From an uncultured Duganella sp. (lineage in GTDB: Bacteria; Pseudomonadota; Gammaproteobacteria; Burkholderiales; Burkholderiaceae), in contig CAMLSG010000153.1 in assembly GCA_946482635.1 (NCBI GenBank), positions 1 through 13,165 of the forward strand: a stretch of DNA of 13,165 bases. The letters run 5' to 3'. Position numbers and translations under genes: made by a program. Numbering within the stretch: the first letter of the stretch is position 1; each line of letters opens with the position of its first letter. This document shows, one piece after another, positions 1 through 5,080 of this stretch. The notes below the pieces were generated by a model. That model was given only the letters and a program-made list of their open reading frames with translations, did not search any database and was not told the origin of the DNA.

Positions 1-223
1 GGTGAACATCTTCGGCGGCATCATGCGCTGCGACGTGATCGCCGAAGGCGTGATCGCCGGCGCCAAGGCCGTGTCCCTGTCCGTGCCGCTGGTCGTGCGC
101 ATGAAGGGCACCAACGAAGACCTGGGCAAGAAGATGCTGGCCGAATCCGGCCTGCCAATCATCGCCGCTGACACCATGGAAGAAGCAGCCAAGGCCGTTG
201 TTGCCGCTGCTGCCGGTAAATAA
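1..223 (+). CDS. sucC: Succinyl-CoA ligase (ADP-forming) beta subunit, C-terminal end (partial)
   Basis: The last 73 codons of SucC; the gene begins before the window. The visible part matches the C-terminal ligase (CoA-binding-like) domain: [16 protein letters not shown] near its start, then a [16 protein letters not shown] segment and the alanine-rich tail ending in AAAAGK, as in Escherichia coli SucC. With SucD it interconverts succinyl-CoA and succinate with formation of ATP or GTP in the TCA cycle. The beta subunit supplies the nucleotide-binding ATP-grasp domain, which is outside the window. The stop TAA lies 13 bases before the sucD start, so the two are one operon. Apparent start codons inside this fragment (GTG at 2) are internal and not the real start. 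Confidence 0.96.
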   Translation, partial: VNIFGGIMRCDVIAEGVIAGAKAVSLSVPLVVRMKGTNEDLGKKMLAESGLPIIAADTMEEAAKAVVAAAAGK

Positions 224-236
224 TTAAGGAATCGAT

Positions 237-1118
237 ATGTCTATCCTGATCAATAAAGACACCAAAGTCATCACCCAGGGCATCACCGGCAAGACCGGCC
301 AGTTCCACACCCGCATGTGCCGCGACTACGCGAACGGCAAGAATGCCTTCGTTGCTGGCGTGAACCCGAAGAAAGCCGGCGAAGACTTCGAAGGCATCCC
401 GATCTACGCTTCCGTCAAGGAAGCAGCATCGGAAACCGGCGCGACCGTTTCCGTGATCTACGTTCCGCCAGCAGGCGCAGCCGCCGCGATCTGGGAAGCC
501 GTGGAAGCTGAACTGGACCTGGCCATCTGCATCACCGAAGGCATTCCAGTCCGCGACATGATGGAAGTGAAAGACCGCATGGCTAAAGCAGGTTCCAAGA
601 CCCTGCTGCTGGGCCCTAACTGCCCAGGCCTGATCACTCCTGACGAAATCAAGATCGGCATCATGCCTGGCCACATCCACCGCAAGGGCCGCATCGGCGT
701 GGTTTCCCGCTCCGGTACCCTGACCTACGAAGCGGTTGCACAGCTGACCGCCCTGGGCCTGGGCCAGTCTTCGGCAGTTGGTATCGGCGGCGACCCGATC
801 AACGGCCTGAAGCACATCGACGTGATGCGCATGTTCAACGACGATCCTGACACCGACGCTGTGATCATGATCGGCGAAATCGGCGGTCCGGACGAAGCCA
901 ACGCAGCCCGTTGGATCAAGGACAACATGAAGAAGCCAGTGGTTGGCTTCATCGCCGGTGTCACCGCTCCTCCAGGCAAGCGCATGGGCCACGCCGGCGC
1001 GCTGATCTCCGGCGGCGCCGACACCGCGCAAGCCAAACTGGAAATCATGGAAGCCTGCGGCATCAAAGTCACCAAAAACCCATCCGAAATGGGCCGCCTG
1101 TTGAAGGCAATGCTGTAA
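237..1118 (+). CDS. sucD: Succinyl-CoA ligase (ADP-forming) alpha subunit
   Basis: A full-length 293-residue SucD, close to the usual 288-300. The N-terminal Rossmann-type CoA-binding domain starts with LINKDTKVITQGITGKTGQFH (residues 4-24). The motif LLLGPNCPG is at 123-131. The phosphohistidine that carries phosphate during catalysis is His252 in RMGHAGALISGG, equivalent to E. coli His246. The protein works in the cytoplasm as an alpha-beta complex with SucC, making ATP or GTP from succinyl-CoA. The ATG is preceded by AAGGA at 226-230, a six-base spacer. The gene is followed by a strong intrinsic terminator at 1135-1164. Codon choice resembles that of the highly expressed pilin downstream (frequent CCA, GCA and GTT), which fits a central metabolic gene. 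Confidence 0.98.
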   Translation: MSILINKDTKVITQGITGKTGQFHTRMCRDYANGKNAFVAGVNPKKAGEDFEGIPIYASVKEAASETGATVSVIYVPPAGAAAAIWEAVEAELDLAICITEGIPVRDMMEVKDRMAKAGSKTLLLGPNCPGLITPDEIKIGIMPGHIHRKGRIGVVSRSGTLTYEAVAQLTALGLGQSSAVGIGGDPINGLKHIDVMRMFNDDPDTDAVIMIGEIGGPDEANAARWIKDNMKKPVVGFIAGVTAPPGKRMGHAGALISGGADTAQAKLEIMEACGIKVTKNPSEMGRLLKAML

Positions 1119-1134
1119 TAGTAGCTGTATGATA

Positions 1135-1164
1135 ACGGGGAGCTTCGGCTCCCCGTTTTTGTTT
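1135..1164 (+). terminator. Intrinsic terminator of the sucCD operon
   Basis: A perfect 9-bp stem (1135-1143 with 1148-1156, ACGGGGAGC/GCTCCCCGT) closed by a UUCG tetraloop on a C-G pair, followed by TTTT and then GTTT. This is a textbook rho-independent terminator, 16 bases after the sucD stop. Its T-tract ends four bases before the ribosome binding site of the next gene, which raises the question of how that gene is transcribed. Confidence 0.93.
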
Positions 1165-1167
1165 ACC

Positions 1168-1174
1168 AGGAGGA
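1168..1174 (+). promoter_or_regulatory. Strong Shine-Dalgarno site fixing a TTG start
   Basis: AGGAGGA at 1168-1174 is a near-perfect anti-16S match, seven bases before TTG at 1182. The first in-frame ATG (1200) is 25 bases away from it, too far, so the Shine-Dalgarno decides in favour of the TTG start. Confidence 0.8.
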
Positions 1175-1181
1175 TATCGAT

Positions 1182-1826
1182 TTGGCAAAACTACTCGTGA
1201 TGCGAGAAGGTGTAATTGAGCAGACCGTGCAGCTTACCAAGGAGCGCATGACCGTCGGCCGCCATAAGCATAACGACATTGTGCTGAATCACCCCGCAGT
1301 CAGTGGTGAGCACGCCCTCGTCACCACCATCCTGGACGACTCCTTCCTGGAAGACCTGCAAAGCACAAATGGTACATTTGTGAACGGCCACCGCATCGGC
1401 AAGCACTTCCTGCAGAACAAGGACGTGATCAAGATGGCCAAGTATCACCTCGAATTCGTCAGCGACGGCATCCGTCCCCTGGCCGCCGCCGCTGCCACCA
1501 TCCCCGCCATGCCGGTTCCGCCCCCGGCTGCGGCCGCCGCGCCGAACACCCAGTTCGCCGAACTGCCGCTGGCCCATATCGAAGTCCTGAACGGCACCAA
1601 CGCCGGAAAAACCCTGAGCCTGAACAATGCGGTCACCAGCCTGGGCCGTCCTGGCGTGCAAGTGGTGGTGATCGCACGCGCGCCCGAGGGTTACTCCGTG
1701 GCCCACGTCGAAGGCGACAAATCGCCCCTGCTGAACGGCGATCCGATGCCGCGCCAGCAGCACCCGCTGAAGGCCGGCGACATCCTCGACCTCAGCGGCA
1801 TCCTGATGGCCTTCCGTGCCAGCTGA
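1182..1826 (+). CDS. FHA domain protein with two FHA-like domains
   Basis: A 214-residue cytoplasmic protein with no signal peptide or membrane segment. Residues about 3-92 are a canonical forkhead-associated domain: GRHKHNDIVL at 26-35, SGEH at 41-44 and STNGTFVNG at 61-69, the loops that bind phosphothreonine. An Ala/Pro-rich linker (about 99-121) leads to a second, degenerate FHA-like fold at about 131-212. That copy keeps LGRPG (154-158) and LLNGDPM (183-189) but lacks the S-x-x-H phosphate-contact motif. FHA proteins read Ser/Thr phosphorylation; no kinase is in view, so the partner is unknown. The start is TTG, chosen because of the strong Shine-Dalgarno. The gene follows the sucCD terminator with almost no room for its own promoter. 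Its stop codon lies inside the first upstream dyad of pilA. A role in type IV pilus control is only suggested by position. Confidence 0.9.
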   Translation: MAKLLVMREGVIEQTVQLTKERMTVGRHKHNDIVLNHPAVSGEHALVTTILDDSFLEDLQSTNGTFVNGHRIGKHFLQNKDVIKMAKYHLEFVSDGIRPLAAAAATIPAMPVPPPAAAAAPNTQFAELPLAHIEVLNGTNAGKTLSLNNAVTSLGRPGVQVVVIARAPEGYSVAHVEGDKSPLLNGDPMPRQQHPLKAGDILDLSGILMAFRAS

Positions 1827-1924
1827 CGAAAATTGTCATGCGGCAACGCCGCAAACTGACAAAGTTTGCGGTCCTGCTGACCAAAATCGTCATCCCAGCA
1901 GGACGGAACTGACAGTTTTTGACA
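1824..1924 (+). promoter_or_regulatory. Candidate activator sites upstream of pilA (three TGAC-N7-GTCA-type dyads)
   Basis: Three 15-bp elements share the design TGAC-N7-GTCA with an A- or T-rich centre: TGACGAAAATTGTCA at 1824-1838, TGACCAAAATCGTCA at 1878-1892, and TGACAGTTTTTGACA at 1910-1924 (one half-site changed). Their centres (1831, 1885, 1917) are 54 and 32 bp apart, close to five and three helical turns, so they face the same side of the DNA. Relative to the predicted pilA start (about 1982) they lie near -151, -97 and -65, where enhancer-binding proteins of sigma-54 promoters bind. PilR, the known activator of pilA in Pseudomonas, is the obvious candidate. The assignment is inference from position and repetition. 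Confidence 0.6.
1849..1904. repeat. Two adjoining perfect inverted repeats
   Basis: Two perfect 9-bp inverted repeats meet at base 1871. CCGCAAACT (1849-1857) pairs with AGTTTGCGG (1863-1871) around a 5-base loop. GTCCTGCTG (1871-1879) pairs with CAGCAGGAC (1896-1904) around a 16-base loop that contains most of the second TGAC-N7-GTCA site. A smaller one, TGCGGC-AAC-GCCGCA at 1839-1853, competes with the first. None is followed by a T-run, so they do not look like intrinsic terminators for the FHA gene. They may extrude or form RNA hairpins at the end of the FHA transcript. Confidence 0.7.
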
Positions 1925-1954
1925 GAAATCATGGGGGTTTGCTGAAAAATTGAG

Positions 1955-1971
1955 CTGGCACGGTGATTGCT
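1955..1971 (+). promoter_or_regulatory. Sigma-54 (RpoN) promoter of pilA
   Basis: CTGGCACGGTGATTGCT matches the sigma-54 consensus (C/T)TGGCACG-N4-TTGC(A/T) at every fixed position, with GG at 1957-1958 and GC at 1969-1970, exactly ten bases apart. The predicted transcription start is near 1982, giving a leader of about 43 bases before the pilA ATG at 2025. Type IV pilin genes are typically RpoN-dependent with the PilS-PilR pair, so this fits the downstream gene. Confidence 0.93.
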
Positions 1972-2024
1972 CATACCCAAGTGTCCTACCCAATTTTTTA
2001 GTTTCTTACCTGAAGGAGCAGCAA

Positions 2025-2540
2025 ATGAAATCTTTGAAGATGATCAAGCGCCAGGCACAAGCTGGCTTCACCCTGATCGAACTGATGATCGTTGTGGCCA
2101 TTATCGGTATCCTGGCTGCAGTAGCAATCCCAGCCTACTCGGACTACACCGTGAAAGCTAAAATGGGCGCCGTTCTGGGCACCATGGAATCCCTGAAGAC
2201 CGCAATCGGCACCTGCGTGCAGGAAGCTGGCGGCACCGTGACCAACTGCGCACCAGGCGGCCAGGACGCTGACGGCAATCCAAACAACGTGCCAGTCTTC
2301 CAGAAGACCCGCGAAATTACCACCGTTGCATACGACACCACCACCGGCATGCTGACCGCAACCCTGGAAGCCGGCCTGGGCAAGGGCGTCGGCACCTCCG
2401 TGACCTTCACCCCGTCCTGGGATGACGGCGGCACCCCACCTGTAAAATACGCAAACGTTGTTTGGAAAGTTGCATATGACGCTTCCTTCACCAACGATGC
2501 TGCTAAAGCTGCACTGACCAAGAACAATCCTAAGTCCTAA
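2025..2540 (+). CDS. pilA: Type IV pilin, major subunit (PilA-like)
   Basis: A 171-residue prepilin. The leader [14 protein letters not shown] (1-14) is positively charged and ends in Gly; the prepilin peptidase PilD would cut before Phe15 and N-methylate it. The mature protein begins [20 protein letters not shown], with Glu at mature position 5 and the long hydrophobic helix that packs the pilus core. The only cysteines are Cys64 and Cys75, so any disulfide lies just after the N-terminal helix. There is no C-terminal cysteine pair of the Neisseria/Pseudomonas D-region kind. The ATG at 2025 is chosen for the leader and the AAGGAG at 2013-2018; the frame is open further upstream, but that would run through the promoter. 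Transcription is predicted from the sigma-54 promoter, and a terminator follows, so it is monocistronic. A minor pilin is possible, but a solo gene with a strong promoter favours the major subunit. Confidence 0.95.
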   Translation: MKSLKMIKRQAQAGFTLIELMIVVAIIGILAAVAIPAYSDYTVKAKMGAVLGTMESLKTAIGTCVQEAGGTVTNCAPGGQDADGNPNNVPVFQKTREITTVAYDTTTGMLTATLEAGLGKGVGTSVTFTPSWDDGGTPPVKYANVVWKVAYDASFTNDAAKAALTKNNPKS

Positions 2541-2557
2541 GCTTAGCGATGACGAAG

Positions 2558-2584
2558 AAACCGGGCCTTGGCCCGGTTTTTTTA
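2558..2584 (+). terminator. Intrinsic terminator of pilA, shared with the convergent PilZ gene
   Basis: A 9-bp stem (2558-2566 with 2571-2579, AAACCGGGC/GCCCGGTTT) with loop CTTG, running into seven T residues (2577-2583). It stands 17 bases after the pilA stop and four bases from the stop of the convergent PilZ gene. Read on the minus strand, the same hairpin is followed by a poorer T/C tract, so it may end both transcripts, better for pilA. Confidence 0.93.
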
Positions 2585-2588
2585 TTGG

Positions 2589-3284
2589 TCAAACGATTTT
2601 CTGCCGGTCGGCCAGCATGGCCTCGTAAGTCAGGTTTTGCAGCAAGGTGAAGTGTGCCGGATCCAGTCCGGTGAACTGCACGCCATAGCTGAACACATCT
2701 TTCCCTTCCTTTTGCGACTGCACCATGCTGGCATTGCGCACCAGCGCGGTCGTGTTGATGCGCACCTGGCGGTTGTCCGGCGGCGCCAGCAGGGTGAAGT
2801 CCAGCTGCACCACATCGCCTTCACGGCTCAAGGGTTCGGTCGATTCGATCAAGGCGCCGGACACGCTGAGGTTCACCAGGAAGACCGAGGCATGGTGGCC
2901 ATCATGGCGCGACATCTTGGCCGGAATCTCGACTTTGACGCGCATTGCCGCGCGCAGGCTGGTGCCCTGGATGTCGTTGGGGAAGCTCACATGGGCGTAC
3001 ATCAGCGGCCGCAGGAAGACGCGCTGCACCACCGTCGAGAACGAGCACACGTTCACGCCGGAGAAGACGCGCACCGTCAGCTTGTCGCCTTCGGCGATGG
3101 CGATCGGCCCGTTGTTCTCCAGCGGAATCTTGACGATCATGTACTCATCGCGCACCCAGCCGATCACGGTGGAGAAATGCTGCATGGGGCGCAAGGTGCG
3201 ATGGGTGATCAACTGGATGCGCCCGCCCACCTGCAGGTTCATCTGTTCGAACGCGTATTCCTGCAATTTGCTTTCGCTCGCCAT
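2589..3284 (-). CDS. YcgR-like PilZ domain protein (c-di-GMP receptor)
   Basis: A 231-residue cytoplasmic protein with the two-part YcgR architecture. The N-terminal domain covers about 10-105 (the YcgR N-terminal beta-barrel, with GGRIQLITHRT and FLRPLMYAHVSFPNDIQG). The C-terminal PilZ domain covers about 108-220. Both c-di-GMP-binding motifs are present: RAAMR (111-115, the RxxxR motif) and NLSVSG (138-143, the N/DxSxxG motif), followed by YGVQF (200-204) at the end of the barrel. In enterobacteria YcgR brakes the flagellar motor when c-di-GMP is high; here the target may be flagella or type IV pili, and the sequence cannot tell. It is convergent with pilA, sharing its terminator. It lies 57 bases downstream of the AGE-like lipoprotein gene on the same strand and may have its own -10 in that gap. 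No strong Shine-Dalgarno precedes the ATG. Confidence 0.93.
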   Translation of the reverse strand: MASESKLQEYAFEQMNLQVGGRIQLITHRTLRPMQHFSTVIGWVRDEYMIVKIPLENNGPIAIAEGDKLTVRVFSGVNVCSFSTVVQRVFLRPLMYAHVSFPNDIQGTSLRAAMRVKVEIPAKMSRHDGHHASVFLVNLSVSGALIESTEPLSREGDVVQLDFTLLAPPDNRQVRINTTALVRNASMVQSQKEGKDVFSYGVQFTGLDPAHFTLLQNLTYEAMLADRQKIV

Positions 3285-3316
3285 CGTCGTTATTGTCTAT
3301 TTATGAGCAATTGCCC

Positions 3317-3326
3317 ATTGTACAAT
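3317..3326 (-). promoter_or_regulatory. Possible -10 element and palindrome ahead of the PilZ gene
   Basis: The 57-base gap before the PilZ gene holds the perfect palindrome ATTGTACAAT. On the minus strand this contains TACAAT, a good sigma-70 -10 hexamer that would start RNA about 25 bases before the ATG. A TTGACG lies upstream, but only 13 bases away, too short for a standard promoter, so the -35 is unclear. A second small palindrome, GCAATTGC (3307-3314), lies next to it. Confidence 0.3.
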
Positions 3327-3341
3327 AAGGCCGCGCGTCAA

Positions 3342-4568
3342 CTATTGCTTTGTCGATAGAACCATCCAGTCCAGGCCGACCAGGTGGTACGGATCGGGCT
3401 GCATCTTGTTGCAGCCGCCGGCACAGGTTTCCTTCGCGCCGAAGCGCCAGCCGCCGTTGTCGCGGTCGATGATTTCCTTGTCCACCAGTTCCAGGGTTTC
3501 ATGGTAGCGCCGAGCCATGTCCGGCCGCTGCGCCACCGCCAGGAAGGCTTTCATGCCTTCCGCCTGCTGCCACCAGAATTTGCTGCGGTCCACGTGGCCA
3601 CTGGCCGACATGCGATTGAAGATGCCGCCATCCTGCTCGTCATAACCCTTCGCCACTGCGAATTTCAGCAGGCGGTCGGCCACGCCGGCATAGATCGGCG
3701 GCAGGCCGCGCGACTCCGCGCTGCGCAGCACATGACTCCATTCGAACTGGTGGCCAAGGTCAATGAAACCGTCGTCGCCGGCGAGCGGCTTCCACTGCTC
3801 GTCGTACCACTCAGGGATATAGGCGCCGCCGTCGGGCAGGCCAACCATCAGCCGGTTCAGCACAAAGTCGCCCAGCTCGCGCGCATCGGCCACCACTTGC
3901 TGGTCGCCGGTCGCATCGATCAGGGCCAGCAAGGCCTCGAACATGTGCATCAGGGGATTCTGGGAGTGTTTGCCTTCCTGCTTCGACGCAAAGTCGCGCG
4001 GAACGGCGCCGCGCAAGCCGCCGCCTGGTTCGCGCAGGTTGCGTCGGATGTCCTGCCACGCCGCCAATGCCGCTTCCTTGTATTTCGGCTCGCCTGTCAC
4101 GCGCGCAGCATGCGAGAGCGCCAGCAGCGCAAACGCATGGCCGTAAGAATTCTTGGCCATGCTGACCGGCTTGCCGCCGGCATCGACCGCCTGGAAGAAA
4201 CCTCCATGTATCGGGTCGCGGAAAGACGTGAGCAGGAAATCGGCGCCGCGCCTCGCCACCTCCAGGTAGCGCGCATCTCCAGTCGCTTCGTAGCCGACCA
4301 GCATGGTGTAGACCAGGCGGCTATGCAGGGTGAGGTCGCCGCTTGCCTGGTTTGCCGGCTGCCAACTTCGATCGAATTGCGCCCGTAGCAGGCCGGAAGG
4401 GGTAGGTGCGACGGCCAGCCAGCGCGCCAGGTGCGTGTCCAGGTCTTTGCGGTGCCATTCGGCGTTCGCCACCTCGGCCACCGCAGCGCGGTCGCCGCGT
4501 CCACCGTTATTGCTGTCGCAGGCTGCGAGCAGGGCAAGGCAGGATGCGGCGAGCGCGCGGCGCAGCAT
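3342..4568 (-). CDS. AGE-family epimerase/isomerase-like periplasmic lipoprotein
   Basis: A 408-residue protein of the N-acylglucosamine 2-epimerase / cellobiose 2-epimerase superfamily (alpha6/alpha6 barrel). Family signatures are RLVYTML (84-90), SYGHAFALLALS (141-152), NPLMHMFEALLAL (204-216), GHQFEWSHVL (272-281), FWWQQAEGMKAFL (331-343) and PDPYHLVGLDW (391-401). His144, His273 and His395 fit the three histidines usual in these active sites. Unusually, it opens with a lipoprotein signal: [17 protein letters not shown], lipobox LAAC with Cys17, and Asp18 at position +2, which in E. coli retains lipoproteins in the inner membrane. A TCAGGC pair of cysteines (382 and 386) could form a disulfide in the periplasm. 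The ATG at 4568 overlaps the moaC TGA by one base (TGATG), implying translational coupling; longer readings run into moaC and lose the signal peptide. The substrate is unknown. Confidence 0.88.
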   Translation of the reverse strand: MLRRALAASCLALLAACDSNNGGRGDRAAVAEVANAEWHRKDLDTHLARWLAVAPTPSGLLRAQFDRSWQPANQASGDLTLHSRLVYTMLVGYEATGDARYLEVARRGADFLLTSFRDPIHGGFFQAVDAGGKPVSMAKNSYGHAFALLALSHAARVTGEPKYKEAALAAWQDIRRNLREPGGGLRGAVPRDFASKQEGKHSQNPLMHMFEALLALIDATGDQQVVADARELGDFVLNRLMVGLPDGGAYIPEWYDEQWKPLAGDDGFIDLGHQFEWSHVLRSAESRGLPPIYAGVADRLLKFAVAKGYDEQDGGIFNRMSASGHVDRSKFWWQQAEGMKAFLAVAQRPDMARRYHETLELVDKEIIDRDNGGWRFGAKETCAGGCNKMQPDPYHLVGLDWMVLSTKQ

Positions 4569-5044
4569 CAGGCTTTCCAGTCGCCGGACTTGCCGCCCGC
4601 TTTTTCGGTGACGCGGATGTCGGTCATCACCATGCCGCGGTCGGCCGCCTTGCACATGTCGTACACGGTGAGCAGGCCGACCTGCACCGCGGTCAGCGCT
4701 TCCATTTCGACCCCGGTCTTGCCGTAGGTTTCCACCTGGGCGCGGCAATGGACGGTGCTGCCGGGTTCATCGGTGGTAAAGTCCACGGCAACGCGGGTCA
4801 GGGCCAGGGGATGGCACAGGGGCACCAGGTCGGCCGTGCGCTTGGAGGCCATGATGGCCGCAATGCGGGCAATGCCGAGTACGTCCCCTTTCTTGGCAGT
4901 TCCCGATAGAATGAGCGCCAGCGTTTCCGGCTTCATGCGGATACTGCCGGTGGCAACGGCAATGCGGTGGGTTTCGGCTTTGGCGCCGACATCGACCATA
5001 TGGGCCTGGCCGGCAGCGTCAAAATGAGTAAGGTGTTCGGTCAT
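4568..5044 (-). CDS. moaC: Cyclic pyranopterin monophosphate synthase MoaC
   Basis: A complete 158-residue MoaC, the second enzyme of molybdenum cofactor synthesis. It converts the MoaA product, 3',8-cyclo-7,8-dihydro-GTP, to cyclic pyranopterin monophosphate in the cytoplasm. The family motifs are all visible: [12 protein letters not shown] (16-27), [10 protein letters not shown] (71-80), [14 protein letters not shown] (107-120) and [12 protein letters not shown] (127-138). The catalytic residues correspond to Lys51, His78, Asp129 and Lys132. An AAGAGAG at 5052-5058 serves as a fair Shine-Dalgarno. No other moa or mob gene is in the window. The AGE-like lipoprotein gene overlaps its stop codon by one base, and bepA is divergent 36 bases away, probably sharing a symmetric -10 region. 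Confidence 0.97.
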   Translation of the reverse strand: MTEHLTHFDAAGQAHMVDVGAKAETHRIAVATGSIRMKPETLALILSGTAKKGDVLGIARIAAIMASKRTADLVPLCHPLALTRVAVDFTTDEPGSTVHCRAQVETYGKTGVEMEALTAVQVGLLTVYDMCKAADRGMVMTDIRVTEKAGGKSGDWKA

Positions 5045-5068
5045 CGCGTAGCTCTCTTGTTGAACGGG

Positions 5069-5075
5069 TATGATA
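5069..5075. promoter_or_regulatory. Symmetric -10 element between moaC and bepA
   Basis: TATGATA reads TATGAT on the plus strand (5069-5074) and TATCAT on the minus strand (5075-5070), so one element can act as a -10 in both directions. It is the only good -10 in the 36-bp gap. Minus-strand initiation would give moaC a leader of about 19 bases containing its Shine-Dalgarno. Plus-strand initiation would start at or next to the bepA GTG. Clear -35 hexamers are not visible in either direction. Confidence 0.35.
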
Positions 5076-5080
5076 GCACT

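Noticed and set aside
159..1031. A 290-codon open frame antisense to sucD
   Set aside because: sucD is unmistakable on the plus strand; the antisense frame is a composition shadow.
1950..2024. An upstream start for the pilin adding 25 residues
   Set aside because: It would run through the sigma-54 promoter and put an unusual stretch before a perfect 14-residue prepilin leader.
3317..3341. TTGACG and TACAAT as a sigma-70 promoter for the PilZ gene
   Set aside because: The spacer is only 13 bases, well short of 16-18. The -10 is kept as a weak candidate, but not the pair.
2568..4388. Long plus-strand frames opposite the PilZ and AGE-like genes
   Set aside because: Same reason: both minus-strand proteins have full family signatures, while the plus-strand frames show low-complexity His/Arg/Ala composition.
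4569..4748. Sixty-codon N-terminal extension of the AGE-like lipoprotein
   Set aside because: The extension is out-of-frame moaC sequence and would bury the lipoprotein signal peptide. The internal ATG at 4568 fits both the signal and the TGATG overlap.
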